A DNA stretch of 64,000 bases from UBA3839 sp902776985. Its GTDB lineage: Bacteria > Bacteroidota > Bacteroidia > Bacteroidales > Bacteroidaceae. Positions 15,522-23,912 of this stretch are shown one piece after another. The first letter of the stretch is position 1; every line of letters starts with the position of its first letter. Under the pieces are notes generated by a model, which did not search any database, was not told where the DNA came from, and saw nothing but the letters and a program-made list of their open reading frames with translations. The position numbers and the translations under genes are program-made. The DNA lies in the NCBI GenBank assembly GCA_902776985.1, contig CACYSD010000003.1:31905-95904 (forward strand), given 5' to 3'.

Positions 15522-17027
15522 TTATTTCTTCTTTGCTGGTGCTTTCTTAGCTGGAGCTTTCTTTGCAGGTGCTTTTGCAGCTGCTGGTTTAGATTCAGCC
15601 TTTGGCGCAGCTTTCTTTGCAGCTGGTTTAGCAACAGGCTTTGCTTCTGCTTTTGCAGCTGCTGGTTTTGTCTCAGCCTTTGGCGCAGCTTTCTTTGCAG
15701 CTGGTTTAGCAGCAGGCTTTGCTTCTGCCTTGCGCATGCGTTCGAGCTGGCGTTGCAGACGACCGATTTCCTTGTCCTTGCGCTCTATTTCCTCTCCCTG
15801 GTTCTTAATTGTTGTGAGGAGTGAATTGAGTTCCTCGTTGTCGATGTCGGCAGGATAGAGGGAGTTGACGCGGTTGATGAAGTCGCCTAGGATGTTCATG
15901 TAGTTTGTGAATGCATCGTATGGGTTGTCGTAAATGCCGCGGTTGAGTCCTACGCTTGCGGGTTTGGTTGTCATGAAGCGGAAGTTGTTGGATGCTTGCA
16001 GGTAGTCCCAGTCTTGCTTGATGCGACGGTCGTTGCAGATGCGTACACGGTCAGCAACGCTGTAAAGTTTGTTGAAAGCCTCACGCTGCATGGAGTTTCC
16101 GAGCCAGCATGATGTGTCACGCTCCTCATCTACCCAACTGATGTTGTATGGTACTTCGAGTGCTCCTACTGACTTGCCCTTAGTGCAGAGTTCTGTCGGA
16201 GTGGAGAAGGTGATTCCTCGTTCACGGGCACATGCTGGCAGTGCATGGAGAAATTCGAGGATGTTGCTCGACAGTGGCTGGAAGATACCGAGTGCGGAGA
16301 GTTCCATGAAGATATTGATGACTTCCTCTTCTTCTGGCATCTGTGCAATCCAGTTCATGTAGGTGTCTGCAAAGAGTGGATATTCTTCCCATTCAGAGTT
16401 GTTGAAGCGCAAGGAGATATCGTCGCTGAGCTTGTAGTCGCGAAGAAGGAGTTTGAGGTTGGGATTGAGTGCGCAGTTGTAGATGAAGTGTGGTGACTTC
16501 CATCCGAGGATGTGCTTTGCTCCTTCTGTGAGCATTCCCTTGAATCCCATTGCTGCTACCTGTGCTCCGATTTCGTCGCTATAGATGAGTGATGAGTTGC
16601 GGAATACCTTTGGTGTCTGTCCGAAGAGTTCCTTGACCTTGTCTTTCATGCGCAGACATTCTGCACGGAAGGAATCTTCGTTGCCAAGTGCTGAAAGGCC
16701 GTGGCTATAAGGCTCGCAGAGGAATTCTACGCAACCGGTGCTATTGAGTTCCTGCAGCAGGTCGATTACCTGTGGTGCATGTAGTTCAAGTTGTTCGAGT
16801 CCTACACCAGAGAGTGAGATTGCAACCTTGAAGTATTTGTCGTTGGTACGTGCCATGTCGATGAGTGTGTTGAGTGCAGGAACGTAGCTGCGCTCAGCTA
16901 TATCGGTGATGGAACGCTCGTTTTCATAGTCGTCGTAGTAGTAGTGGTCGCGACCGATGTCGAAGAAACGATATCTTTTGAGATGAATAATCTGGTGCAT
17001 CTCAAAGTAAAGGCATATTGTTTTCAT
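15522..17027 (-). CDS. glycoside hydrolase family 57 protein with Lys/Ala/Pro-rich tail
   Basis: 501 residues. The N-terminal catalytic domain starts YFEMHQIIHLKRYRFFDIG (the GH57 first region, with H-Q kept) and has the FRNSSLIYSDEIGAQVAAMG region. The family includes alpha-amylases and branching enzymes, and in Bacteroidota this gene sits beside glycogen synthase and debranching enzyme, as here. Residues ~400-432 form a charged coiled coil (KDKEIGRLQRQLERMRK). From ~433 to the end is a 69-residue tail of Lys, Ala and Pro like histone H1, built from a duplicated 26-residue unit. The tail is not part of the usual enzyme. An (AT) tract abuts the start codon. Confidence 0.85.
   Translation of the reverse strand: MKTICLYFEMHQIIHLKRYRFFDIGRDHYYYDDYENERSITDIAERSYVPALNTLIDMARTNDKYFKVAISLSGVGLEQLELHAPQVIDLLQELNSTGCVEFLCEPYSHGLSALGNEDSFRAECLRMKDKVKELFGQTPKVFRNSSLIYSDEIGAQVAAMGFKGMLTEGAKHILGWKSPHFIYNCALNPNLKLLLRDYKLSDDISLRFNNSEWEEYPLFADTYMNWIAQMPEEEEVINIFMELSALGIFQPLSSNILEFLHALPACARERGITFSTPTELCTKGKSVGALEVPYNISWVDEERDTSCWLGNSMQREAFNKLYSVADRVRICNDRRIKQDWDYLQASNNFRFMTTKPASVGLNRGIYDNPYDAFTNYMNILGDFINRVNSLYPADIDNEELNSLLTTIKNQGEEIERKDKEIGRLQRQLERMRKAEAKPAAKPAAKKAAPKAETKPAAAKAEAKPVAKPAAKKAAPKAESKPAAAKAPAKKAPAKKAPAKKK
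15577..15732. repeat. 78-base direct repeat coding the basic tail of the GH57 protein
   Basis: Two nearly identical 78-base copies (from 15577 and from 15655) encode the KAAPKAE(T/S)KPAAAKA unit. They are in frame, so copy number changes would lengthen or shorten the tail by 26 residues. Confidence 0.8.
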
Positions 17028-17040
17028 ATATATATATATA
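17026..17040. repeat. (AT) dinucleotide tract at the GH57 start codon
   Basis: Fifteen bases of strictly alternating A/T run from within the GH57 start codon (17025-17027) into its leader, in the 39-base gap behind the glycogen synthase gene. Confidence 0.8.
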
Positions 17041-17066
17041 TTTATTATTTATCTCGAATTAGAGAA

Positions 17067-18335
17067 TTATTTATAAAATTTCTCAATTGTCTGGTCGTAG
17101 AGGCGGCGAATGCGGATGCCGACTTTTTCCCAGGTGATTTCGTTGACTTCCTTGAGACCTTCCTCCTGCAGATACTTGAACAGGGACGGGTAGGTGCAGA
17201 TGGAGTAGATGGCGTCCGCCATAGCATGGATGTCCCAGTAGTCGGTCTTGATGACATTGGTGAGAATCTCACCGCATCCTGACTGCTTGGAGATGATTGA
17301 CGGAGTGCCGCACTGCATGGCTTCGAGTGGAGCGATACCGAATGGCTCGGAAACAGACGGCATTACGAAAACGTCGCTGTCCTTGTAACATTCATATACT
17401 TGTTTGCCGCGCATGAATCCAGGGAAGTGGAAGCGGTCAGCAATACCTCGTTCTGCCACCATGTTGATCATGGCGTCGAGCATGTCTCCTGAGCCTGCCA
17501 TGCAGAAGCGTATGTTGCGAGTGCGTTGCAGTACGAGTGACGCAGCCTCGACGAAGTATTCCGGTCCTTTCTGCATGGTGATACGACCGAGGAAGGTAAC
17601 GACTTTCTCCTTGGAATGATCTGGTCGCGGAATGTCCTGCAGTTCCTGTGAAAGTGGATAAACTGCATTGTGCATTGCGAACACCTTTGCTGGATCTTGG
17701 TGATATTCGTTTATTACGGTACGACGTGTGAGTTCTGAAACGCACATGATGCAATCCGCATGATCCATACCGTTTTTCTCAATGGAATAAACTGTAGGAT
17801 TGACTTTACCACGGGAGCGGTCGAAGTCGGTTGCATGTACGTGTATGCAGAGTGGTTTGCCGCTGACGAGCTTGGCATGTACTCCAGCGGGGTAGGTGAG
17901 CCAGTCGTGAGCGTGGATGATGTCGAACTGCTCTGAACGTGCTACGACTCCGGCGATGATGCTGAAGTTGTTGATTTCGTCGTGCAGGTTGCCTGGATAG
18001 CCGCCTGCAAACTCCATGCATCCCATGTCGTTGACGTTCATGTAGGAGAAGTCGGCATAAATGTGGTCGCGATAGCGGTAGTAGTCTTCCGGTGTCATGT
18101 AGTTGGGTATGCGCGACTTGACGTAGTCGTAGTCATGTCCACGGTACACGATAGGTACTTGGTTCATTCCGACTATCTTCAGAAATCGTTCTTCCTCGCC
18201 GCAGGGCTTTGGCAGACAGAAGATAGTCTCAACATCGTTCTGAAGGCTTAATCCTTTTGTAATACCATAGGAGGCAACAGCGAGACCGCCATAAATCTTG
18301 GGAGGAAATTCCCATCCAAACATAAGAACTCTCAT
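17067..18335 (-). CDS. glycogen synthase-type glycosyltransferase (GT4/GT5 fold)
   Basis: 422 residues with the GT-B layout. The N-terminus MRVLMFGWEFPPKIYGGLAV holds the glycine-rich loop near the donor site. The middle has HAHDWLTYPAG, and the C-terminal donor domain has FLGRITMQKGPEYFVEAA and the EPFGIAPLEAMQCGTPSI nucleotide-sugar motif. It is shorter than E. coli GlgA, as usual for Bacteroidota enzymes found with GH57 and debranching genes. The start is preceded by a full AGGAGGT ribosome site, unusual in this phylum, which suggests high expression. The donor (UDP- or ADP-glucose) cannot be read from sequence. Confidence 0.88.
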   Translation of the reverse strand: MRVLMFGWEFPPKIYGGLAVASYGITKGLSLQNDVETIFCLPKPCGEEERFLKIVGMNQVPIVYRGHDYDYVKSRIPNYMTPEDYYRYRDHIYADFSYMNVNDMGCMEFAGGYPGNLHDEINNFSIIAGVVARSEQFDIIHAHDWLTYPAGVHAKLVSGKPLCIHVHATDFDRSRGKVNPTVYSIEKNGMDHADCIMCVSELTRRTVINEYHQDPAKVFAMHNAVYPLSQELQDIPRPDHSKEKVVTFLGRITMQKGPEYFVEAASLVLQRTRNIRFCMAGSGDMLDAMINMVAERGIADRFHFPGFMRGKQVYECYKDSDVFVMPSVSEPFGIAPLEAMQCGTPSIISKQSGCGEILTNVIKTDYWDIHAMADAIYSICTYPSLFKYLQEEGLKEVNEITWEKVGIRIRRLYDQTIEKFYK

Positions 18336-18354
18336 AATTATCTACCTCCTGTAT

Positions 18355-20298
18355 TTATAGGTTATACATTCTATTAAATAATGTGTAGATTCGCAGCACT
18401 TCCGCCACGTTCATGGCGAAGGAGAGTGCTCCTCTTCCGTGGTAAGGCGGGTTGCCGTCGAAAAGTTCAGGAAGGGTTCCGATTGCGTGGTAGAACATCT
18501 CTTCCTCAAGGCCTACGAAGATGCGGTCCATGAAGGAGAGTGCTGTCTGACCATAAATGCGCATGCAAGTCTCTAGATAGAATCCTGCCAGCCAAGGCCA
18601 CACGGTTCCCTGATGATAAGCTGCGTCGCGTTGCATCTGTCCTCCCTGGTAAATTGGGTTGTAGCCACCGCTCTTTGGAGAGAGACTGCGAATGCCCTTG
18701 CGAGTGAGCAGCTCCTTGGTACAGATGTCGAAAATGCGCTTGCGCTCAGCTTTGGTGAGTGGGGTGTAGTGGAGTGATGCTGCAATTAGCATGTTAGGAC
18801 GTACACTCCAGGATATGTAGTTGCCGTCGATATAGTCGAGCAGATAACCGTGTTCGTTGAGGAATGTCTGCTTGAACGATACGCCTAGAGTCTCAGCCAG
18901 TTGCTTGTATTCTCCAGCTTGTGCGCCTTGTCCGGTAAGCTCGAGCAGTTCGGCATTGAAGAGCAATGCGTCGTACCAAAGGGCGTTGATTTCAACGATA
19001 TATCCTGAACGTGGCACAACGGGGTGTCCGTTGACGTATGAGTTCATCCATGTGACGGCTTTCTCTCGTCCGTCTGTGTAAAGCAAGCCGTTGTCGTGAA
19101 GTTCAAGGTTAGGATGCTTGCCTGACTTGATGAAGTCTACTATTGTCTTGACGAGTTTGCCGTATTTCTTTGCAGACTCCTCGGTGGAGACGAACTTGGC
19201 ATACTGCTGTGTGCACCATACAGCCCAAAGCAGAATGTCGGGATCTTCCATCTCGTAGATTTTAACTGAGATGGGTTTTCCGTTGATGAAGTCTTTTATG
19301 GCTTTCTCGGCAGTCTTCATGGCTTTCTCGAAGTAGGCTACTTCACCGCAGGAGAGAGTAAGACCCGGGAGCGAGATGAATGTGTCGCGTGCTCGTGTCT
19401 TGAACCATGGATAACCGGCGATGATGTAGTTCTCTCCGTCTTTCTCATAGTGGAACTGGTGAGAAGCGTTGATGAGACACTGGTGGAAGCTGTCGCGAGA
19501 AGTGTGTACCTCCACTTCATCGTCGAAGAGCTTCTTGGCAGTACGCATAGGCAGTTCCTCTACGCCTGCGGAGAATACGATGCTCTCTCCTTTCTTGATG
19601 TTGAATTCAAAGTAGCCGGGCACGTAAAGATCTTCCAGATATTCGTAGCCAAGTTCAAGCTCGCGCTGGTATTCAATTCCCTTGTACCAGTTTGGCTCAA
19701 ACTTCCACTCACTCTTCTTGCTTACCTGCATATAAAGATCTGGGTAACCGTCGTACATACGTGTCTTGATACCGTTGTCGCACTGCTCATAGTCTCGACG
19801 TGCGATGTTGTTGGCATGTGTCAGTTCGTCCACCTTACGGAACGCCAGGAACGGACGCAGACGCAGCGTTGTCACAGAGTGAGCATCGAGCAATGTGTAG
19901 CGAATAAGTACGCGGTTAACAAAATGCTGGAACACTTTTTCCTTTTTGAGAATAACTCCGCCGACACGATAAATGGTTGTCGGCACTTTGTCCCATTCAC
20001 ATTCACGGATGTACTTGTGCCCATTAGGAGAGTAGACGCCTCCCTGGTAGCGGTGTATTCCCAGATTGAATTCTGCACCATGCTGGATAACGGTTTCATC
20101 GAGTGATGACAACAACACATGATTCTCATCATCAATTCCAGGAACAGGAACCACCAACAAGCCGTGATATTTACGCGTATTGCAATCAACGATTGATGAA
20201 CATGAATACGCACCCGAACGGTTAGTGCGCAGAATTTCCTTAGGCAGGGATTCTTGCAGGTTCACCATTAGGGTTTTGTCGAAACGTAAATAACTCAT
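18355..20298 (-). CDS. glycogen debranching enzyme (amylo-alpha-1,6-glucosidase, GDE family)
   Basis: 647 residues. The N-terminal GDE_N-type beta domain (SGAYSCSSIVDCNTRKYHGLLV, residues ~29-50) is followed by an (alpha/alpha)6 catalytic domain with AGYPWFKTRARDTFISLPG, the VTWMNSYVNGHPVVPR segment, and GTVWPWLAGFYLE near the end. The family removes alpha-1,6-linked glucose at glycogen branch points. It is first in the operon with glycogen synthase and GH57, all minus strand with short gaps. A full promoter lies about 80 bases upstream. Confidence 0.93.
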   Translation of the reverse strand: MSYLRFDKTLMVNLQESLPKEILRTNRSGAYSCSSIVDCNTRKYHGLLVVPVPGIDDENHVLLSSLDETVIQHGAEFNLGIHRYQGGVYSPNGHKYIRECEWDKVPTTIYRVGGVILKKEKVFQHFVNRVLIRYTLLDAHSVTTLRLRPFLAFRKVDELTHANNIARRDYEQCDNGIKTRMYDGYPDLYMQVSKKSEWKFEPNWYKGIEYQRELELGYEYLEDLYVPGYFEFNIKKGESIVFSAGVEELPMRTAKKLFDDEVEVHTSRDSFHQCLINASHQFHYEKDGENYIIAGYPWFKTRARDTFISLPGLTLSCGEVAYFEKAMKTAEKAIKDFINGKPISVKIYEMEDPDILLWAVWCTQQYAKFVSTEESAKKYGKLVKTIVDFIKSGKHPNLELHDNGLLYTDGREKAVTWMNSYVNGHPVVPRSGYIVEINALWYDALLFNAELLELTGQGAQAGEYKQLAETLGVSFKQTFLNEHGYLLDYIDGNYISWSVRPNMLIAASLHYTPLTKAERKRIFDICTKELLTRKGIRSLSPKSGGYNPIYQGGQMQRDAAYHQGTVWPWLAGFYLETCMRIYGQTALSFMDRIFVGLEEEMFYHAIGTLPELFDGNPPYHGRGALSFAMNVAEVLRIYTLFNRMYNL

Positions 20299-20376
20299 AG
20301 ATTATAGGTGTTTTTATAGTTATGTATTTCAAGGATACATTGGATGCAAATTTGCGTTGCACCCTTACCGATTTTT

Positions 20377-20409
20377 CAAAGTTAAGGATAATTTTCGTTA
20401 TTTAACAAA
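20377..20409 (-). promoter_or_regulatory. promoter of the glycogen operon
   Basis: Minus strand: TTTG at 20409-20406 and TAACTTTG at 20384-20377, spacer about 21. The transcript leader to the debranching gene is about 70-75 bases. Confidence 0.72.
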
Positions 20410-20497
20410 TTTAATTCCACAAAAAACTACATTTATTTGCGATATCTACTCAAAAACTTCAAAATTTGCACAGAAATATGTTATTTAACATATAAAA

Positions 20498-20530
20498 TTT
20501 GATTTATTAACAGAATAAATGGTAATTTTG
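20498..20530 (+). promoter_or_regulatory. promoter of the Crp/Fnr-type gene
   Basis: TTTG at 20498-20501 and TAATTTTG at 20523-20530, spacer 21, only 17 bases before the ATG at 20547. The leader is therefore very short, nearly leaderless. Confidence 0.7.
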
Positions 20531-20546
20531 TAAAAAATAAATTCAT

Positions 20547-21233
20547 ATGAAATCAGAGGAAGTACATAGCAGTCTTTCAAATATAACAGATCTTCTGACA
20601 GATGACCAGAAGGAGGAGTTTCTCAAGGAGATGCAGGTGGAGTGGTATGAACGAAACCGATCCATTTATTCAGAGGGAGACAAACCGGAGTATCTGTTGT
20701 GTCTGATCAGTGGTAAAGTAAAAATCTACACTATGGGAGTAGGTGGAAGAATGCAGATAGTGCATATTCTCAAACCTACTGCATACTTCGGCTATCGAGC
20801 TTATTTTGCATCACAGAGATATCTGACCTATGCCTCTGCTTTCGAAAAATCGCTGATTTGCAAGATTCCATTGAAACTGGTAGAAGAAATGATGCAGACA
20901 AATGTCCGTCTTAGTATGTTTTTCGTAAAAATGCTTTCAATGGATTTGGGAGTGAGCGATTCACGTACGGTTTCGCTTACGCAGAAACATATTCGTGGAA
21001 GACTGGCAGACTCTCTTCTCTTCCTCCGCAAGACCTATGGAGTGGAGGAAGACGGTGCGACGCTCTCAATCAAGGTGTCGCGTGAAGACCTTGCCGGCTT
21101 GTCGAATATGACGACATCGAACGCCATCAGGACTTTGTCGGGATTTGCTTCGGAGAATTTGCTTGAGGTCAGCGGGCGCTCAATAAAAATTATCAATTCC
21201 GAAGCTCTTCAGAAAATCTCCGACTTTGGTTAA
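20547..21233 (+). CDS. Crp/Fnr-family transcriptional regulator
   Basis: 228 residues: an N-terminal cyclic-nucleotide-type beta-roll (IYSEGDKPEYLLCLISGKVKIY) and a C-terminal HTH_Crp domain (VSREDLAGLSNMTTSNAIRTLSGF). The beta-roll lacks the RxS phosphate-binding arginine of true cAMP receptors (the region reads KPTAYFGYRAYFASQRY), and no Fnr-type cysteine cluster is present. The effector is thus probably not cAMP and not an iron-sulfur centre. It is divergent from the glycogen operon, with about 90 bases between the -33 elements, so control of glycogen metabolism is a fair inference. The stop codon is followed immediately by the 22-base repeat array. Confidence 0.9.
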   Translation: MKSEEVHSSLSNITDLLTDDQKEEFLKEMQVEWYERNRSIYSEGDKPEYLLCLISGKVKIYTMGVGGRMQIVHILKPTAYFGYRAYFASQRYLTYASAFEKSLICKIPLKLVEEMMQTNVRLSMFFVKMLSMDLGVSDSRTVSLTQKHIRGRLADSLLFLRKTYGVEEDGATLSIKVSREDLAGLSNMTTSNAIRTLSGFASENLLEVSGRSIKIINSEALQKISDFG

Positions 21234-21243
21234 TAAATTACAT

Positions 21244-21353
21244 CACTTAAGTTTTGTTAAAAAATCACTTAAGTCTTTTTCTAAAAACACTGTGGTAAAA
21301 AAATATTTTGACTGTGGTGAAAATATAAAAACACTGTGGTGTTTTATTATTTG
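21244..21353. repeat. five-unit array of degenerate repeats with exact 22-base period
   Basis: Units start at 21244, 21266, 21288, 21310 and 21332. Each opens with (C/G)ACT: two read CACTTAAGT and three read (C/G)ACTGTGGT, and each is completed by 13 AT-rich bases. A possible sixth, diverged unit (GACTTTGGT) begins at 21223 across the regulator's stop codon. The array lies in the convergent gap between the Crp-type gene and the exopolysaccharide operon's last gene. There are no distinct spacers, so it is not CRISPR-like. Confidence 0.8.
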
Positions 21354-21407
21354 TTCAACGTGCGTTCATCTAAATTGTTCCTTTAAACATTCTGCTAAGG
21401 TTATTGT

Positions 21408-22556
21408 TTACGTTCTTTTGTTCACTACAGACTCAAAGACGTCGGTGAGTTGCTTTGCTATGGTTTCTGCGCCAAACCGCTTCTGGCAATCCTCCGCAAT
21501 CAGCTTACGGTCATAGTCCTGGTGGTGGAGGAACATGTGGTGCAGGGCATTAGCTAATTTTTGTAAATTATTTACAGAAATAAGAATCCCATCCTCTTGA
21601 CGAATAAAGAATTCTGGTCCACCACATTTTGTTGCAATAACGGGAACTCCACAAGCTAAGGCTTCAATGCATACTACACTGAAAGTCTCTAATTGAGAAG
21701 ATAGGATAAAAGCATGACTATGTTGAAGCAAGTCCACAATTTCTTTCTTGGTTTTTAATCCAAGTAAATATATGTTTCCCTGTAAGTTGCACTCATTGAT
21801 TAGCTTCTGTAGGTTGCTGTGTTCTGGACCTCCTCCAATAATAATGTATTCCCATGAATCTTTGGGAATATTTAATTGTGCAAATGCTTCAATAGCAAGA
21901 TCCACTCTTTTGCGAACAATGAGTGAGCCTATACTTATGAATGTAAACTTTGAAGCTTTGCAGGTGTTGGGATTGTAATGAAAGTCTTGTCCGACTATAT
22001 TGAATACAACATTAGCATTAACGTCGAAATGTTTCTTGAGAGATTCCTGAATAGAAGGCGAAACGGTCAATACAGCATCAGCATATTTATATGTATTCTT
22101 GCCTAATGTTTTAGCATATTTAGACAATACATCTTTGTTCATCTCCGACCAGTGTTCTATGGCTATCAGCGGTATATTATAATGACGTTTAAGTGTCAGT
22201 GCCATATTACTAATTTGTATATAGTGGCTATATAAAACGTCTGGTACACCTGATAGTTTTACAGATTTCTTATACACACGGCGTAACTGCCAATGCTCGA
22301 AACTTGTTCTGATTTTCCTTCCTAATAATCCTGTTATTTTGCTTGGAAGGAAGAAGTTGTTGACAGATGTTACACCATTATTGTTTGTGACTGTAATACC
22401 TATTTTGCGCCAATACCAACGGAAGCGCGTGTCAACACTGAGCATGACAACTTCATGCCCATATTTCGCAAGCGCTTCAGCCTGATCTTTTTCAAAGCAT
22501 CCCCATTGAGGTTCGCGTTTAGTAGGATATCCTCGTGATATTAAGAATATACGCAT
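21408..22556 (-). CDS. glycosyltransferase, GT4 family
   Basis: 382 residues, GT-B fold. The N-terminus MRIFLISRGYPTKREPQWG is typical of WavL/GT4 proteins, and the donor domain has SIGSLIVRKRVDLAIEAF, IIGGGPEHSNLQ and ETFSVVCIEALACGVPVIA with the EX7E-type glutamates. It is the last gene of the exopolysaccharide operon, 16 bases after the WbsX-like gene. Sugar specificity is unknown. Confidence 0.9.
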   Translation of the reverse strand: MRIFLISRGYPTKREPQWGCFEKDQAEALAKYGHEVVMLSVDTRFRWYWRKIGITVTNNNGVTSVNNFFLPSKITGLLGRKIRTSFEHWQLRRVYKKSVKLSGVPDVLYSHYIQISNMALTLKRHYNIPLIAIEHWSEMNKDVLSKYAKTLGKNTYKYADAVLTVSPSIQESLKKHFDVNANVVFNIVGQDFHYNPNTCKASKFTFISIGSLIVRKRVDLAIEAFAQLNIPKDSWEYIIIGGGPEHSNLQKLINECNLQGNIYLLGLKTKKEIVDLLQHSHAFILSSQLETFSVVCIEALACGVPVIATKCGGPEFFIRQEDGILISVNNLQKLANALHHMFLHHQDYDRKLIAEDCQKRFGAETIAKQLTDVFESVVNKRT

Positions 22557-22572
22557 ATTTAGAAACTGATAT

Positions 22573-23727
22573 TTAGTCCTTTATACAATCATGGATGGCA
22601 TCGAGATAACCGTGTCCATAACGTAAATCCGGTTCAACGTAATTGCCTTCGGCCCATTCATTCCATGATTTAAGAAACAGAATTCTATGTTCGGGTTGCT
22701 TTTTTTCTATTAGTTGAAGTGCTCGTTTTATAGTTTCTGCAAAACGCTCTGGAGTACTATTGTGGTAAATACCATTCAATCCAGCTCGTGGACTTCTGTC
22801 CCATTGGGGCAGGAGGGAAGGGTAGACATCTTCACGAGCATCTTCTGGTACATAGTAATGCTCCATTACACGTTTGTAGTCATACTTATTAACAAGAGAA
22901 ATACCTGTACGATAGGAAAGTTGACGTTGGAATAGCACCCACCATCTGTTTTTTACACAAGCTTCTGCTCTCCATGTACCTAAAGATAATACTGCATCGA
23001 ATTTGAGATTCTTCGTAGTATAGTCATAGTACTTATTCGCTTCGTTGATGGCAAACATGCCATTGGTGATTTTCTCACCCTTTTCGTCAACAATGGGTCT
23101 GCCATTGGTGTTCTGCATGTAGCCTACGAAATGAATGCCTTTCAATCCTGCTTCTTTAGCCCACGTCCTCCAAGTTGGAATAAAGTCAAGAGGTAAATCG
23201 TATGGATTAAAAACCACAAATAGAGGTTTTCCATCTATTGTGATATATCGATGGTCTTTGAATGCAGGAAGTACGTATTCAAAATGTTGACGATAATCGT
23301 CTGTGCCTAAATAACGCTGTTCAACAATCATTTCATTACGCTGCTTCCCTTCATGTGTCCATGTATTGGTCTTCCAACTATGATTTGCCCAACCTAATGC
23401 AAATGGAAAATCAGGTTTTCCACTTGCAAGGACTTCATTGAATGGACGCTGAAGCAATTGTTTGCCTCCTCCAAACCAATAGTGCCAATAGCAGAAACCT
23501 TCTATTCCAGCTTCACGAGCCATCTGTGCCTGCTGTTCGCGCACTTCAGGCATACGCAGGTCGTAGTAACCCAAATCTGCTGGAACACGTGGCTGGTAAT
23601 GACCCTTAAACAAAGGCTTAGCCTTACCGACATTTGTCCATTCGGTAAATCCCTTTCCCCAATACTTGTCATTTTCGGGAATGGGATGAAATTGAGGTAA
23701 ATATAATGCTATTACTCGCGCTTTCAT
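22573..23727 (-). CDS. WbsX-like / glycoside hydrolase family 99-like protein
   Basis: 384 residues. The opening AlYLPQFHPIPENDKYWG, then GFTEWTNVGKA, GFCYWHYWFGGGKQLL and the closing LKSWNEWAEGNYVEPD are the hallmarks of the WbsX family, which is related to GH99 endo-mannosidases. It is found in O-antigen and capsule loci; members are often called glycosyltransferases, although the fold suggests a hydrolase. Here it sits between two GT4 genes. The start overlaps by four bases the stop of an acetyltransferase relic. Confidence 0.9.
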   Translation of the reverse strand: MKARVIALYLPQFHPIPENDKYWGKGFTEWTNVGKAKPLFKGHYQPRVPADLGYYDLRMPEVREQQAQMAREAGIEGFCYWHYWFGGGKQLLQRPFNEVLASGKPDFPFALGWANHSWKTNTWTHEGKQRNEMIVEQRYLGTDDYRQHFEYVLPAFKDHRYITIDGKPLFVVFNPYDLPLDFIPTWRTWAKEAGLKGIHFVGYMQNTNGRPIVDEKGEKITNGMFAINEANKYYDYTTKNLKFDAVLSLGTWRAEACVKNRWWVLFQRQLSYRTGISLVNKYDYKRVMEHYYVPEDAREDVYPSLLPQWDRSPRAGLNGIYHNSTPERFAETIKRALQLIEKKQPEHRILFLKSWNEWAEGNYVEPDLRYGHGYLDAIHDCIKD

Positions 23728-23876
23728 AATTTATTATTGTATAGTTTAATAGTATTAGCAGGTATTCCTGCTGCTACAGAATAAGAAGGAACATCGTGTG
23801 TGACAACACTATATGCACCAACAGTATGATAACACTGTTCTATTAAATATATAAACCAATTGTAATTTTTTCCCAT
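23724..23876 (-). pseudogene. relic of a hexapeptide-repeat acetyltransferase (C-terminal fragment)
   Basis: The minus strand from an ATG at 23876 gives 50 codons whose last ~34 are unmistakably the end of an acetyltransferase: HTVGAYSVVTHDVPSYSVAA followed by GIPANTIK. The first ~16 residues (MGKNYNWFIYLIEQ...) are unlike the family, so the beta-helix core has been deleted. The stop overlaps the WbsX start (ATGA), showing the old operon join is intact and only the upstream part was lost. The remaining gap 23877-23912 holds nothing. Confidence 0.75.
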
Positions 23877-23912
23877 TGTATATTGAATTAGCATTAATTA
23901 GAGGTGTTTGCA

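Noticed and set aside
15421..15858. Plus-strand frame with Ala/Gly/Phe-rich repeats
   Set aside because: Antisense reading of the Lys/Ala-rich tail of the GH57 gene; the repeated look comes from the 78-base duplication.
21244..21353. CRISPR array
   Set aside because: The 22-base units are degenerate, have no distinct spacers, and no cas gene is near.
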